Of a DNA stretch of 64,000 nt, positions 17,609-25,744 are shown in pieces. This stretch comes from Sphingomonas sp. SUN039 (GTDB lineage Bacteria; Pseudomonadota; Alphaproteobacteria; Sphingomonadales; Sphingomonadaceae), in assembly GCF_024758725.1 (NCBI RefSeq), contig NZ_CP096972.1, positions 1,718,001 to 1,782,000 on the forward strand, given 5' to 3'. The position numbers were made by a program, and so were the translations under genes. Below the pieces are notes generated by a model. That model was given only the letters and a program-made list of their open reading frames with translations. It searched no databases and was not told the DNA's origin. Position 1 is the stretch's first letter. The number at the start of each line of letters is the position of its first letter.

Positions 17609-18310
17609 CTACTTCCAGCCCGCCGCCCGCGCGCGCGCTTCGGTAGCCGCGTCGAGCGGATCGCCAGCCATCATCTCCTGTGCGGCAGCCAGCAGCGCCG
17701 CGTCGCCCGAAGCTGCCTGCCGGTAAGCCGCATCCTGCGGCATCGCCGGGGCGCGGGTCTGGCGCAACTGCCAGCTCCCGCCGTTCCGACAGGCGATCCC
17801 GTCGAGCGCAGGTGCGGCGAACACCCGGCAATAACCGCCGCCCTGCGCGCGGAAGCTGGCCAGGATGCGCGTCTCCCCCGCCGCCGAGGCGAGCTGGGTA
17901 TCGAGCGACTTCGCCAGCGTGCCCGACGCAACCAGCGTACTTCCCTGCGCGCTAACCGGACCTTCCGCGCCCGGCCATTGCGTGCCGAGCGCAATCCCCG
18001 CGACGAGCGACGCCGCCACCGCCAGTCCGCCCAGCCAACGGCGCCGCGAGGGCGCGGCAACGGGGCGCGGCGCGAACGGCACGACATTCGTGTCCAGCAT
18101 CGCGGCCAGACGGTCGGGTACGGGTGCCGCGAGGATCGGCGCAAACGCCGTGTCGAGCCGCTGCCGCAAGGCGCGATGCGCCTCGACCGCCGCCGCCAGC
18201 GCCGGATCGTCCGCCATCGCGCGTTCGACACGCTTCGCTTCTAACGGACCCAGTTCGCCATCGGCATAGGCCATCAGCATCTCGTCATCGATCGGTTCGG
18301 AGGACGTCAT
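17609..18310 (-). CDS. Anti-sigma factor (membrane-anchored)
   Basis: This 233-residue protein has an N-terminal anti-sigma domain (about residues 1-50, DDEMLMAYADGELGPLEAKR) without the HxxxCxxC zinc motif. One transmembrane helix follows near residues 90-108 (WLGGLAVAASLVAGIALG), then a periplasmic C-terminal part. Its start overlaps the sigma gene stop by 4 bp. It should hold the ECF sigma factor inactive at the membrane until a periplasmic signal arrives. The signal is unknown. Confidence 0.85.
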   Translation of the reverse strand: MTSSEPIDDEMLMAYADGELGPLEAKRVERAMADDPALAAAVEAHRALRQRLDTAFAPILAAPVPDRLAAMLDTNVVPFAPRPVAAPSRRRWLGGLAVAASLVAGIALGTQWPGAEGPVSAQGSTLVASGTLAKSLDTQLASAAGETRILASFRAQGGGYCRVFAAPALDGIACRNGGSWQLRQTRAPAMPQDAAYRQAASGDAALLAAAQEMMAGDPLDAATEARARAAGWK

Positions 18311-18861
18311 GCCGCTTCTTCCAGTTGCGCCATCAGCGCCTGCCGTCCGCGCACCAGTCGCGAAGTCAGCGTACCCATCGGCACATCCAGCACCGCCGCC
18401 GCTTCCTTGTACGCCAACCCCTCGACCAGCACGAGCGCCACCGCTTCGCGCTGCTCGTCGGGCAGCGCGTTCATGGCGGCGGCGATGTCGCGACCCAGCA
18501 CGCCCGCCTCGACCGTCGCGGCATCGTCGCCCACGACTGTCGCGCCTGCTTCCTCCGCAACGAATGTTTCCGCAGCCCGCCGCCGCGTCCGCGTCGTGTC
18601 GATCCAGCTATTTCGCATGATCCGGTACATCCAGCTGTCCATCCGTGTTCCCGACACCCATTGCACGCGGGCGTTCAAAGCCTTTTCCACCGTCACCTGG
18701 CAGAGATCGTCGGCATCGGCGGCGTTGCGCGACAGCGACTGCGCGAAGCGGCGCAATCGCGGCAACAGGGCCAGCAGCTCGGTCTCGAACGTCGGCAAAG
18801 GCGAAAAATAGTCCTTGTTCGTGGATGAAACGGACGGGAGTGGGCGTTTCATCCCTGTCAT
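18307..18861 (-). CDS. ECF-type RNA polymerase sigma factor
   Basis: This 184-residue protein has region 2 (LLALLPRLRRFAQSLSRNAADADDL and MDSWMYRIMRNSWID) and region 4 (LPDEQREAVALVLVEGLAYKEAA with MGTLTSRLVRGRQAL). It precedes its anti-sigma gene with a 4-bp overlap. An ATG nine bases downstream (18852) is an alternative start. It is divergent from the secreted subtilase gene with only 15 bp between start codons, so promoters must overlap or lie within coding sequence. Confidence 0.92.
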   Translation of the reverse strand: MTGMKRPLPSVSSTNKDYFSPLPTFETELLALLPRLRRFAQSLSRNAADADDLCQVTVEKALNARVQWVSGTRMDSWMYRIMRNSWIDTTRTRRRAAETFVAEEAGATVVGDDAATVEAGVLGRDIAAAMNALPDEQREAVALVLVEGLAYKEAAAVLDVPMGTLTSRLVRGRQALMAQLEEAA

Positions 18862-18876
18862 GGCATATTTTATCCG

Positions 18877-20088
18877 ATGAAAACCACTGGCATCCTGATG
18901 GCGGGGCTTTGCGCGCTGATCTCAGGGGCAGCAGGGGCACAGTTGCTGCCGTCGCTTCCCGGTACCGGCGACGTGCTGCGGCCCGTCGATCGCATGATCG
19001 ACCGCACGGTCGAGACCGGCACGCGGACGGTGCGCGACCTCGCGGACGCACGCCTGTCGCGCATCGCGGCACTGGTCCGCGCCAATCCGGGCCGGATCGC
19101 GCTCGACCCCGACGGCTATCCCGCGCGCAGCGGCGAGCTGGTGATGGGCGATGTCGATGACGCGCTGCTGGCGGCAGCAACGGCCAAAGGGTTCGCCGTC
19201 ATCGAACGCAGTGAGACATTGGGGGTCGGCTATACGCGGCTGGCCGTGCCGAAGGGGCTTACCTTCAAATCTGCAATCCGCCTGTTGAAGGCGCTGGGGG
19301 CAAAGGACGTCTCCGCCGATCAACTCTATGCCGGGAGCGGCGCGGTGGACACCGCACCTCCCCCCGCGTCGGGCAATGGCCCACGCATCGGGATCATCGA
19401 CGGTGGCGTCGTCGGATCGACCGCCACCCAGCGTGGGTTCGCCAGCGGCGCACCGCGCGCGAGCCGACATGGTACCGCTATCGCCTCGCTGATCGCCGGA
19501 TCGGGCCGCGTTCGCGGCGCGGCCCCGGGCGCGCGATTGTTCGTGGCGGATGTCTATGGCAGCGATCCGGCGGGCGGCAATGCGACCGCCATTGTCAAGG
19601 CGCTCGGCTGGCTGGTCGGCGAGCGTATCCCCGTCGTCACGATCAGCCTGGTCGGCCCGCCCAACCCCTTGCTCGGGCGAGTCATTGCCGCCGCCCAGAT
19701 GCGCGGGACGATCGTCGTGGCCGCCGTCGGCAATGACGGCGCAGCCTCGCCGCCGAGCTACCCCGCCTCCTACCCCGGCGTCGTCGCCGTGACCGCGACC
19801 GACGGTCGCAAGCGTATCCTGATCGAGGCCGGCCGCGCGACGCACCTCGACTATGCCGCGCCGGGTGCCGACATGCTCGCCACCGACGAACGCGGCAATG
19901 CGTCAGTCGTGCGCGGCACGTCTTTCGCCGCACCGCTCGTCGCCGCGACGATTGCCCGCAGTTATACGACCCCGGACCCTGCCCGCCGCGCCGCTGCGCT
20001 GGCTGGTGTCGATGCCGCAGCCGAACGCCTCGGCCCGCGGTACGGACGCGGCCTCGTTTGCGGGCCGTGCCGGACGCCGCCAAAATAA
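18877..20088 (+). CDS. Secreted S8 (subtilisin-like) serine protease
   Basis: This 403-residue protein has a signal peptide ending GAAGAQ, an N-terminal prodomain-like part (residues 25-165) and a subtilase domain. The triad can be seen as Asp175 (GIIDGG), His198 (SRHGTAIAS) and Ser349 (RGTSFAAPL), with the oxyanion Asn in VAAVGNDG. There is no Shine-Dalgarno sequence before the ATG. It lies back to back with the ECF sigma/anti-sigma pair. It could be a member of that regulon or act on the anti-sigma factor (inferred). Confidence 0.88.
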   Translation: MKTTGILMAGLCALISGAAGAQLLPSLPGTGDVLRPVDRMIDRTVETGTRTVRDLADARLSRIAALVRANPGRIALDPDGYPARSGELVMGDVDDALLAAATAKGFAVIERSETLGVGYTRLAVPKGLTFKSAIRLLKALGAKDVSADQLYAGSGAVDTAPPPASGNGPRIGIIDGGVVGSTATQRGFASGAPRASRHGTAIASLIAGSGRVRGAAPGARLFVADVYGSDPAGGNATAIVKALGWLVGERIPVVTISLVGPPNPLLGRVIAAAQMRGTIVVAAVGNDGAASPPSYPASYPGVVAVTATDGRKRILIEAGRATHLDYAAPGADMLATDERGNASVVRGTSFAAPLVAATIARSYTTPDPARRAAALAGVDAAAERLGPRYGRGLVCGPCRTPPK

Positions 20089-20164
20089 ATTTCTCCGCGG
20101 CCTGGATTAAACCGCCCGCCGCATCCGTTTGCCCCTTGAACAGGCAATTTCAAGGAGAACGACG

Positions 20165-21178
20165 ATGACCAAATTCCTGATCGGTGCCGCCGTTATCGCG
20201 CTCGCGTCGACAGCACCTGCAGCCGCACAGATCCTCGGCGGTGGCGGCCTCGGCGGCGGACTGGGCGGCGTCGGCGGTTCGGTCGGCGGCACAGTCGGCG
20301 GCATGGTCGATACGACCCGGACCGCGACCACGGCCACCGACCGTGCCCGCGACGCCGCGCGGCAGGCCGAGCAATCCGCCCGCCGCGCCGAGCGTCAGGC
20401 CGAACGCCAGCGCGTCCGCGACCAGAAAGCCGGACTTACCGGATCGGCGGCAGTCGACGGCATGGTGAGCCGCGACAAGGGCGTACTCTCCGCACAAGGC
20501 AGCGCGAACGGCCAAGCGATGCTCGACGCGCCCAATTTGCGGACCCGGGGCATCGCCGCCGCCTCGGCGCGCGGCCTGCGCCGGGTCGCCCAGACCTCGA
20601 CCGGCGTTCCCGTCTTCGTCCGGGCACAGGCCCTGCCCGCCCCCGTGGTGATCGCGGCGCCGGTGGTCACGACCTATCCGGTCTACGATCGCAGCGTCTA
20701 TTACGGCGGCCCCGATGTCGTGTTCCTGTCGTCGGCGCAGGTCGGCCCGTATATGGATCGCCAGTACGGCGACCTGCGCCGCGACATGCAGGGGACCGGG
20801 GCCACCGTGGTGCGGCGCGGGCGCGACCTGGTCGTGCAGCTACCCGCGGACGTGACCTTTGCGTTCGACAAGTCGGATATCCAGCCGCGCTTCTACGGCA
20901 CGCTTAACGCGCTCGCGCGTTCGCTCGACAGCTACCGCGCAACCGATGTCGAGATCGTCGGCCACACCGATGCGATCGGGTCGGAGGACTATAATCTGGC
21001 GCTTTCCGAACGGCGCGGGCGCAGCGTGGCCGATTTCCTCGTCAACCGTTCGGCAGAACCGTCGCGGCTGGTGGTGGAAGCGATGGGCGAATCGGAACCG
21101 GTGGCAACCAATGCCACCATTGCCGGACGCGCCGCCAACCGCCGCGTCGAGATCGTCCTCCACCCGCGCGAGGGTTGA
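20165..21178 (+). CDS. OmpA-family outer-membrane/peptidoglycan-binding protein
   Basis: This 337-residue protein has a signal peptide (MTKFLIGAAVIALASTAPAA), a glycine-rich stretch (about residues 25-50), an Arg/Ala-rich coiled region, and a C-terminal OmpA domain (about 222-335). The OmpA domain shows VTFAFDKSDIQ, VEIVGHTDAIGSEDYN, LSERRGRSVADFL and RAANRRVEI, which bind peptidoglycan. Start 20165 has AAGGAG eight bases upstream. It lacks an obvious N-terminal beta-barrel, so it is more likely a periplasmic or lipid-associated linker protein than a porin. Confidence 0.87.
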   Translation: MTKFLIGAAVIALASTAPAAAQILGGGGLGGGLGGVGGSVGGTVGGMVDTTRTATTATDRARDAARQAEQSARRAERQAERQRVRDQKAGLTGSAAVDGMVSRDKGVLSAQGSANGQAMLDAPNLRTRGIAAASARGLRRVAQTSTGVPVFVRAQALPAPVVIAAPVVTTYPVYDRSVYYGGPDVVFLSSAQVGPYMDRQYGDLRRDMQGTGATVVRRGRDLVVQLPADVTFAFDKSDIQPRFYGTLNALARSLDSYRATDVEIVGHTDAIGSEDYNLALSERRGRSVADFLVNRSAEPSRLVVEAMGESEPVATNATIAGRAANRRVEIVLHPREG

Positions 21179-21195
21179 GCGGCAAGTCCGCTTCT

Positions 21196-21226
21196 ATTCC
21201 TCCCCGGCGCTACGCTGGGGAGGAAT
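21196..21226. terminator. Palindromic hairpin after the OmpA-like gene
   Basis: ATTCCTCCCC (21196-21205) pairs perfectly with GGGGAGGAAT (21217-21226). The intervening bases extend the stem (GCG/CGC around a CTA loop). No T-run follows. It starts 17 bp after the stop codon, so it can act as a terminator or be a dispersed palindromic repeat. Confidence 0.55.
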
Positions 21227-21392
21227 GACACGTCCAGCACCTGAAGATCGATTTCGTCGGGTTGCCTCGTTCTTCGAGCGTTAGCCCCGGTTACATCAAC
21301 CCTGCCGCTTGCTCGCCATTCCGATGCTCGTCTCCTGAAAGCTATTCTGTCCAAATTTGGGTGGATTACCCACAAGCCTTCTCGTTCTGCTA

Positions 21393-21420
21393 GCCGGAAC
21401 CGTAACAATCGGTTTCCGGC
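21393..21420 (+). promoter_or_regulatory. Hairpin in the leader of the collar-RTX gene
   Basis: GCCGGAACCG and CGGTTTCCGGC can pair (about 10 bp, one bulge) around the loop TAACAAT, ending 45 bp before the start codon. The rest of the 286-bp gap from 21179 shows only the hairpin at 21196. Role unknown. Confidence 0.35.
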
Positions 21421-21464
21421 GGGTGCGTCTGCCGGATTTCACAGGGTGCCCGGGGGAAAGCTAT

Positions 21465-24400
21465 ATGCCATTCAACACACGCCAGCCCTCGCTGACCATC
21501 AACACGACGATCACGATCGCCGGCACCTACTCCAATCCATATGATGTTTTCCGTGGCTTTGGCATTGGCTTCCTGCGGTTCTGGGGGTTCGCCGCCAACC
21601 ATAGTGGCACCGTGGATACCAACGGCGCGCTGCAGGGGCTCAATGTTTACGGCGCAAACGACGCGCTATTCAGCCTGATCGGAAGAACTTTTGGCAGCTT
21701 GGGCAACGATTATTTCGCCTTGCCCAATCTCGATGATCGCGCGGCCATTTCCCCCCCATCCAACCCGTTAGGTGTCGGCCAGACCCGCGGTGCGGCATCG
21801 GCATCGCTGGTGCAATCCATGCTGCCGGTGGCGCTTGGCGGCACGGGTACCGCGCTGCCGACGGCCGAACCGGCGCAGACCATCGCCTATGGCATTATTA
21901 CGCGAGGAACGTCGACAGCCCCCATTGTCGGTTTTGCCGGGCAGATCCTGGCCTCTGCCTACGCTTTTGATTTCTTCCACGACGGCGTTCTCCGGTGCGA
22001 CGGGTCTTTGCGGCTCATCTCTGACTTTCCGGAGCTGTTCGCCGCCATCGGCACGACCTATGGTGGCGATGGCGTGACCAATTTCGCTTTGCCCGATCTG
22101 CGCGGGCGGGTGCCGGTCGGCGCGGGCAATGGCATTGCGCTCGGCGGGCAGTTCGGCAGCGACCAGATCGCGCTGACGGCGGCGAACCTGCCTGTCGAAA
22201 TGGGCGGCAGCGCGACCCCGATCAGCAATTACGGCCCGTCGCTTGGCATCAATTTTCTGGTGGCGACCCTCGGACTATTCCCGGACACCGACGGAACCGG
22301 CAGATCGCCGCCCGATGGTTTGATAGATAGTTCGACAGTCGGCGAAATCATCCTGTTCGCGGGCAGCACCGTGCCGCTGGGCTATGCGCTGGCCAATGGG
22401 CAATTGCTGTCCAGAAGCACGTACCCGCAGTTGAATTTCCTGTTTGGCAACACTTACGGCAGTGGCGACGCTGCCAATTTTGCCTTGCCCGATTTGCGCG
22501 GCCGGGCGGCAATCGACGAGACGGCAACATCGCCGGTCGGCACCGTCAGCGGCTCGGCGACCACGGTGCTGACGATGGCCGATATCCCCGCGCTGAACCT
22601 GGTCGGTACCGCGGGCGACGACACCTATTATGGCGGCAACCTTGCCGACACGATCAGCGGCGGGCTCGGCGCGGACCATTTGTTCGGCAACGGCGGCGTC
22701 GACACTATCGACGGCGGCGGCGGTGACGATGTCATCGATGGCGGCACCGGCGCGGACATGTTGACCGGCGGCAAGGGCGACGACGTATATTTCATCGACA
22801 ATGTCGGCGACACGGTCACCGAGCTGACGGGCGAAGGCACGGACGAACTCCGCACCACGCTCGCCAGCACTGTCCTGCCCGCCAATTTCGAAAAGCTGGT
22901 TTATGTGGGCAGCGGTAGCGGTACGCTCGACACCGGCACCGGGGCCACCGGCGCAATCGCGCTGACCGGCGGCAGCGGCGACGACCGGTTCATCGTGCGC
23001 CCCGGTGCCTCTACCGCTACCGTGGCGGGTGGCGCGGGCGCGGACACGCTCGACCTGTCGGCGTTCGCCACGACGCTTACGCTCGACACCGATACCGTAA
23101 CGGTCCAGACCATCGGCAGCGTCCTGCCCTTTACCGGGATTGAGGCGTTCGTGCTGGGCAGCGGCAACGATGTCGCGCGACTGGGCGGCGGCAACTTCAC
23201 AGTCGCCGGGGGCCTGGGCGACGATATTTATTACGACAGGGACGGCAACGATGCGATCGTCGAGCAGTCGGGCGAGGGCAATGATACGATCTATGCCGGC
23301 ACCGACTATCTGCTGCCCGCCAATGTCGAGAACCTGATCTACACCGGCACAGGCAGCGCGGTGCTGACCGGCAATGCCGTCAACAACACCCTCGATACCG
23401 GCACCCTTGCCACAGCCCCCGTCACACTGAGCGGCGGCGACGGCGACGATATGCTGGTGGTCCGCGCGGGCAGTTTCGGCGTAAACATCATCGGCGGCGC
23501 GGGCGTGGACACGCTGATGATCGAACGTGCGCTGGCGATCATCCCCGACGATATCGAGAATATCACTTACATCGGTACGAGTAATGCGACACTGGTCGGC
23601 AACCGCTTCGACAATGTCATTACCGGCGGCGGCGGCGACGACCTGATCCACAGTGGCGGGGGCAGTGACACGCTGATCGGCGGCGGCGGCAACGACAGCT
23701 TTTATTTCGGGGCAAGTTTCGACGGGACCGACAAGGTCGATGGCGGGGCGGGCGCGCTCGATTCCATCGTCCTGCAGGGCAGTTATTCGTTCGGCATGAC
23801 CTTTGGCACGCAAGCGACGGTGGGGATCGAGCTGATCGCGCTGCTGCCGGGCAGCGACACCCGTTTTGCGGATCTGGGTGGAGCGAGCACCAGTTACAAT
23901 CTCACCCTGGTCGATGCCAATATCACCGCGGGGGCCACGCTGACCTTTCAGGCGAGCACGCTGCGCCCGGGGGAGAATTTCTTCCTCGACGCGTCGGCGG
24001 AGAGCGATGGGCGGATATTCACCTATGGCGGCTTCGGTGTGGAGACCATCACTGGCGGGGCCGGCGACGATGCCTTTTACTTCGGTGAAGGGCGTTTTTC
24101 GGCGCAGGACCGGCTCGATGGCCGCGGGGGGATGGACTCGGTCGCGTTGCAGGGCAATTTCGCAGGGGCCAATGCCGTCAGTTTTGGGCCGAACCAGCTG
24201 ACCAGCATCGAAACCATCGCGCTGCTCCCAAGCGCGGATAGCCGCTATGGCAATTATGCCTCTAGCCTCAGCTATGACATCACGACTGACGACGCCAATG
24301 TCGCGGTGGGGCAGACCCTGTCGGTATTCGGCGGCAATCTGGGCGTGGGGGAGAGTTTCACCTTCAACGGGTCGGCGGAAACCGATGGCAGCTTCCGGGT

Positions 24401-25157
24401 CTATGGCGGTCTCGGCACGGACAGCTTTACCGGCGGAGCGGGCAACGACGGGTTTTACTTCGGCCCCGGCAAATGGGGTGCAGGCGATACGGTGACCGGC
24501 GGCGGCGGCACGAACGACCAGCTCGCGCTCGACGGCGATTTTACGATCTCGATCGGAGCGAATGCCGATGTCGAAACATTGTCCCTGCTGCCCGGACCGG
24601 GCGGGACGCCGAACAATTTCAACATCACGCTGACCGATGTGTGGACGGCGGCAGGCGCAACCAAGACGGTCTGGGGCGCACAGGTATCGACCGCGATGAC
24701 GATAGACGGGTCGGCGGAATCGAACGGCCGACTGGTCTTCTTCGGGGGACAGGGAGCCGATACGTTGACCGGTGGTGCGGGTGCCGATGCAATTTCGGGC
24801 GGCGGTGGCGGTGACGCGCTGAAGGGCGGCGCGGGTGCAGACATCTTCCGCTACGACAGCCTGACCGATTCATTCGGCACGACCGACGCGACGCGCGACC
24901 GCATTCTGGACTTTACCGCAGGCGACAGGATCGACCTCTCGCGGATCGACGCGATCACCGGCGGTACCGACGACGCCTTCAGCTTCATCGGCAATGCGGC
25001 CTTCGGCAATATCGCCGGGCAATTGCGCTTCACCGATGTCGGCGGCGGCGTCTTCAACATCGAAGGCGATGTAAACGGCGACGGCATTGCCGACTTCGCG
25101 CTGCTGGTGACGGCGGGACCGGGGTATGTCTTCGCGGGCACCGACTTCGTGCTCTAG
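21465..25157 (+). CDS. Tail-collar / RTX repeat fusion protein, probable type I secretion substrate
   Basis: This 1230-residue protein has no Sec signal peptide. Residues 1-380 hold three phage-tail-collar-like modules, each marked by a tyrosine/glycine loop and FALP-DLRGR (near residues 85, 205 and 337). From about 382, hemolysin-type calcium-binding repeats follow (GGxGxDxxx, for example GGGDDVIDGGTGADMLTGG). Residues about 745-1110 form three 125-residue units starting FYFG and containing ALLPG/S-D and ETITGGAGDDAFYF-like motifs. The C-terminus (DIFRYDSLTDSFGTTDATRD onwards) resembles the serralysin-type secretion domain. Start 21465 follows GGGGGAAAG; the frame is open further upstream, but that part looks non-coding. 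Likely a surface adhesin or biofilm protein. No type I transporter genes are nearby. Confidence 0.82.
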   Translation: MPFNTRQPSLTINTTITIAGTYSNPYDVFRGFGIGFLRFWGFAANHSGTVDTNGALQGLNVYGANDALFSLIGRTFGSLGNDYFALPNLDDRAAISPPSNPLGVGQTRGAASASLVQSMLPVALGGTGTALPTAEPAQTIAYGIITRGTSTAPIVGFAGQILASAYAFDFFHDGVLRCDGSLRLISDFPELFAAIGTTYGGDGVTNFALPDLRGRVPVGAGNGIALGGQFGSDQIALTAANLPVEMGGSATPISNYGPSLGINFLVATLGLFPDTDGTGRSPPDGLIDSSTVGEIILFAGSTVPLGYALANGQLLSRSTYPQLNFLFGNTYGSGDAANFALPDLRGRAAIDETATSPVGTVSGSATTVLTMADIPALNLVGTAGDDTYYGGNLADTISGGLGADHLFGNGGVDTIDGGGGDDVIDGGTGADMLTGGKGDDVYFIDNVGDTVTELTGEGTDELRTTLASTVLPANFEKLVYVGSGSGTLDTGTGATGAIALTGGSGDDRFIVRPGASTATVAGGAGADTLDLSAFATTLTLDTDTVTVQTIGSVLPFTGIEAFVLGSGNDVARLGGGNFTVAGGLGDDIYYDRDGNDAIVEQSGEGNDTIYAGTDYLLPANVENLIYTGTGSAVLTGNAVNNTLDTGTLATAPVTLSGGDGDDMLVVRAGSFGVNIIGGAGVDTLMIERALAIIPDDIENITYIGTSNATLVGNRFDNVITGGGGDDLIHSGGGSDTLIGGGGNDSFYFGASFDGTDKVDGGAGALDSIVLQGSYSFGMTFGTQATVGIELIALLPGSDTRFADLGGASTSYNLTLVDANITAGATLTFQASTLRPGENFFLDASAESDGRIFTYGGFGVETITGGAGDDAFYFGEGRFSAQDRLDGRGGMDSVALQGNFAGANAVSFGPNQLTSIETIALLPSADSRYGNYASSLSYDITTDDANVAVGQTLSVFGGNLGVGESFTFNGSAETDGSFRVYGGLGTDSFTGGAGNDGFYFGPGKWGAGDTVTGGGGTNDQLALDGDFTISIGANADVETLSLLPGPGGTPNNFNITLTDVWTAAGATKTVWGAQVSTAMTIDGSAESNGRLVFFGGQGADTLTGGAGADAISGGGGGDALKGGAGADIFRYDSLTDSFGTTDATRDRILDFTAGDRIDLSRIDAITGGTDDAFSFIGNAAFGNIAGQLRFTDVGGGVFNIEGDVNGDGIADFALLVTAGPGYVFAGTDFVL

Positions 25158-25173
25158 TAAATCTGATTGGAAT

Positions 25174-25249
25174 TGGTGGAGCCTAGCGGGATCGAACCGC
25201 TGACCTCCACACTGCCAGTGTGGCGCTCTCCCAGCTGAGCTAAGGCCCC
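25174..25249 (-). tRNA. tRNA-Ala (anticodon GGC)
   Basis: On the minus strand a 76-nt cloverleaf starts GGGGCCTTAGCTCAGCTGGG, has anticodon loop CTGGCAG (GGC, reading GCC), T-arm AGCGGTTCGATCCCGCT and an encoded CCA. The acceptor stem has 7 pairs with one G-U. It is convergent with the collar-RTX gene, 16 bp away. Confidence 0.95.
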
Positions 25250-25313
25250 AATTCCAGAGGCGCGCGCCTATGCAATAACGCGCGCCCTTGCAAGCAGTTT
25301 ACCAGCGAATCGC

Positions 25314-25634
25314 CTAGACGTCGTCGTCGCCCTGTCCGGTATCGACGCCCAGATCGTCGTCGCCGCCCAGATCGACCTCATCGTCGGGCGACTTCTCGGC
25401 GTCCTCGTCGACCACATCCAGATCGATGTCCGCAACCTCGAGATCGGCATCGTCCTTCTCGGCGTCCTTCTTGGGCGCATCGAACGGCAACGGCTGTTTC
25501 GACTTCAGCACGGGTTCGGGAATCCACTGGTTGCCGCAGCTGATGCAGACGACCGGATCTTCCTTGGTCAGATCGTAAAAGCGCGTGCCGCATTTCGGGC
25601 AAGTGCGCTTCGTGCCCCATTCAGGCTTTACCAT
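25314..25634 (-). CDS. FYDLN-acid (TIGR02300) family zinc-ribbon protein
   Basis: This 106-residue protein has an N-terminal zinc ribbon (CPKCGTRFYDLTKEDPVVCISCG) and a long, very acidic tail rich in Asp/Glu. The motif FYDLTKEDP gives the family its name. It is widespread in alphaproteobacteria with unknown function. The start MVKPEWGTKRTCP at 25634 matches the family; the frame is open further upstream without support. It is divergent from aroA, 110 bp away. Confidence 0.9.
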   Translation of the reverse strand: MVKPEWGTKRTCPKCGTRFYDLTKEDPVVCISCGNQWIPEPVLKSKQPLPFDAPKKDAEKDDADLEVADIDLDVVDEDAEKSPDDEVDLGGDDDLGVDTGQGDDDV

Positions 25635-25744
25635 CGGTTTTCGATGCTCCGGAAAATTTGGTTTCGTGCTGGCGACAGAGAGCCGCACCGACGTAAGGCG
25701 GGCGCCCTTGCCATAGCATAAGGCCACTGTCAAAGCCGCGCGCC

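Noticed and set aside
23390-24900. GGCGGCGG-rich internal repeats as a possible CRISPR or minisatellite
   Set aside because: They are explained as codons of RTX glycine-rich calcium-binding motifs; spacing follows nine-residue repeats and frame.
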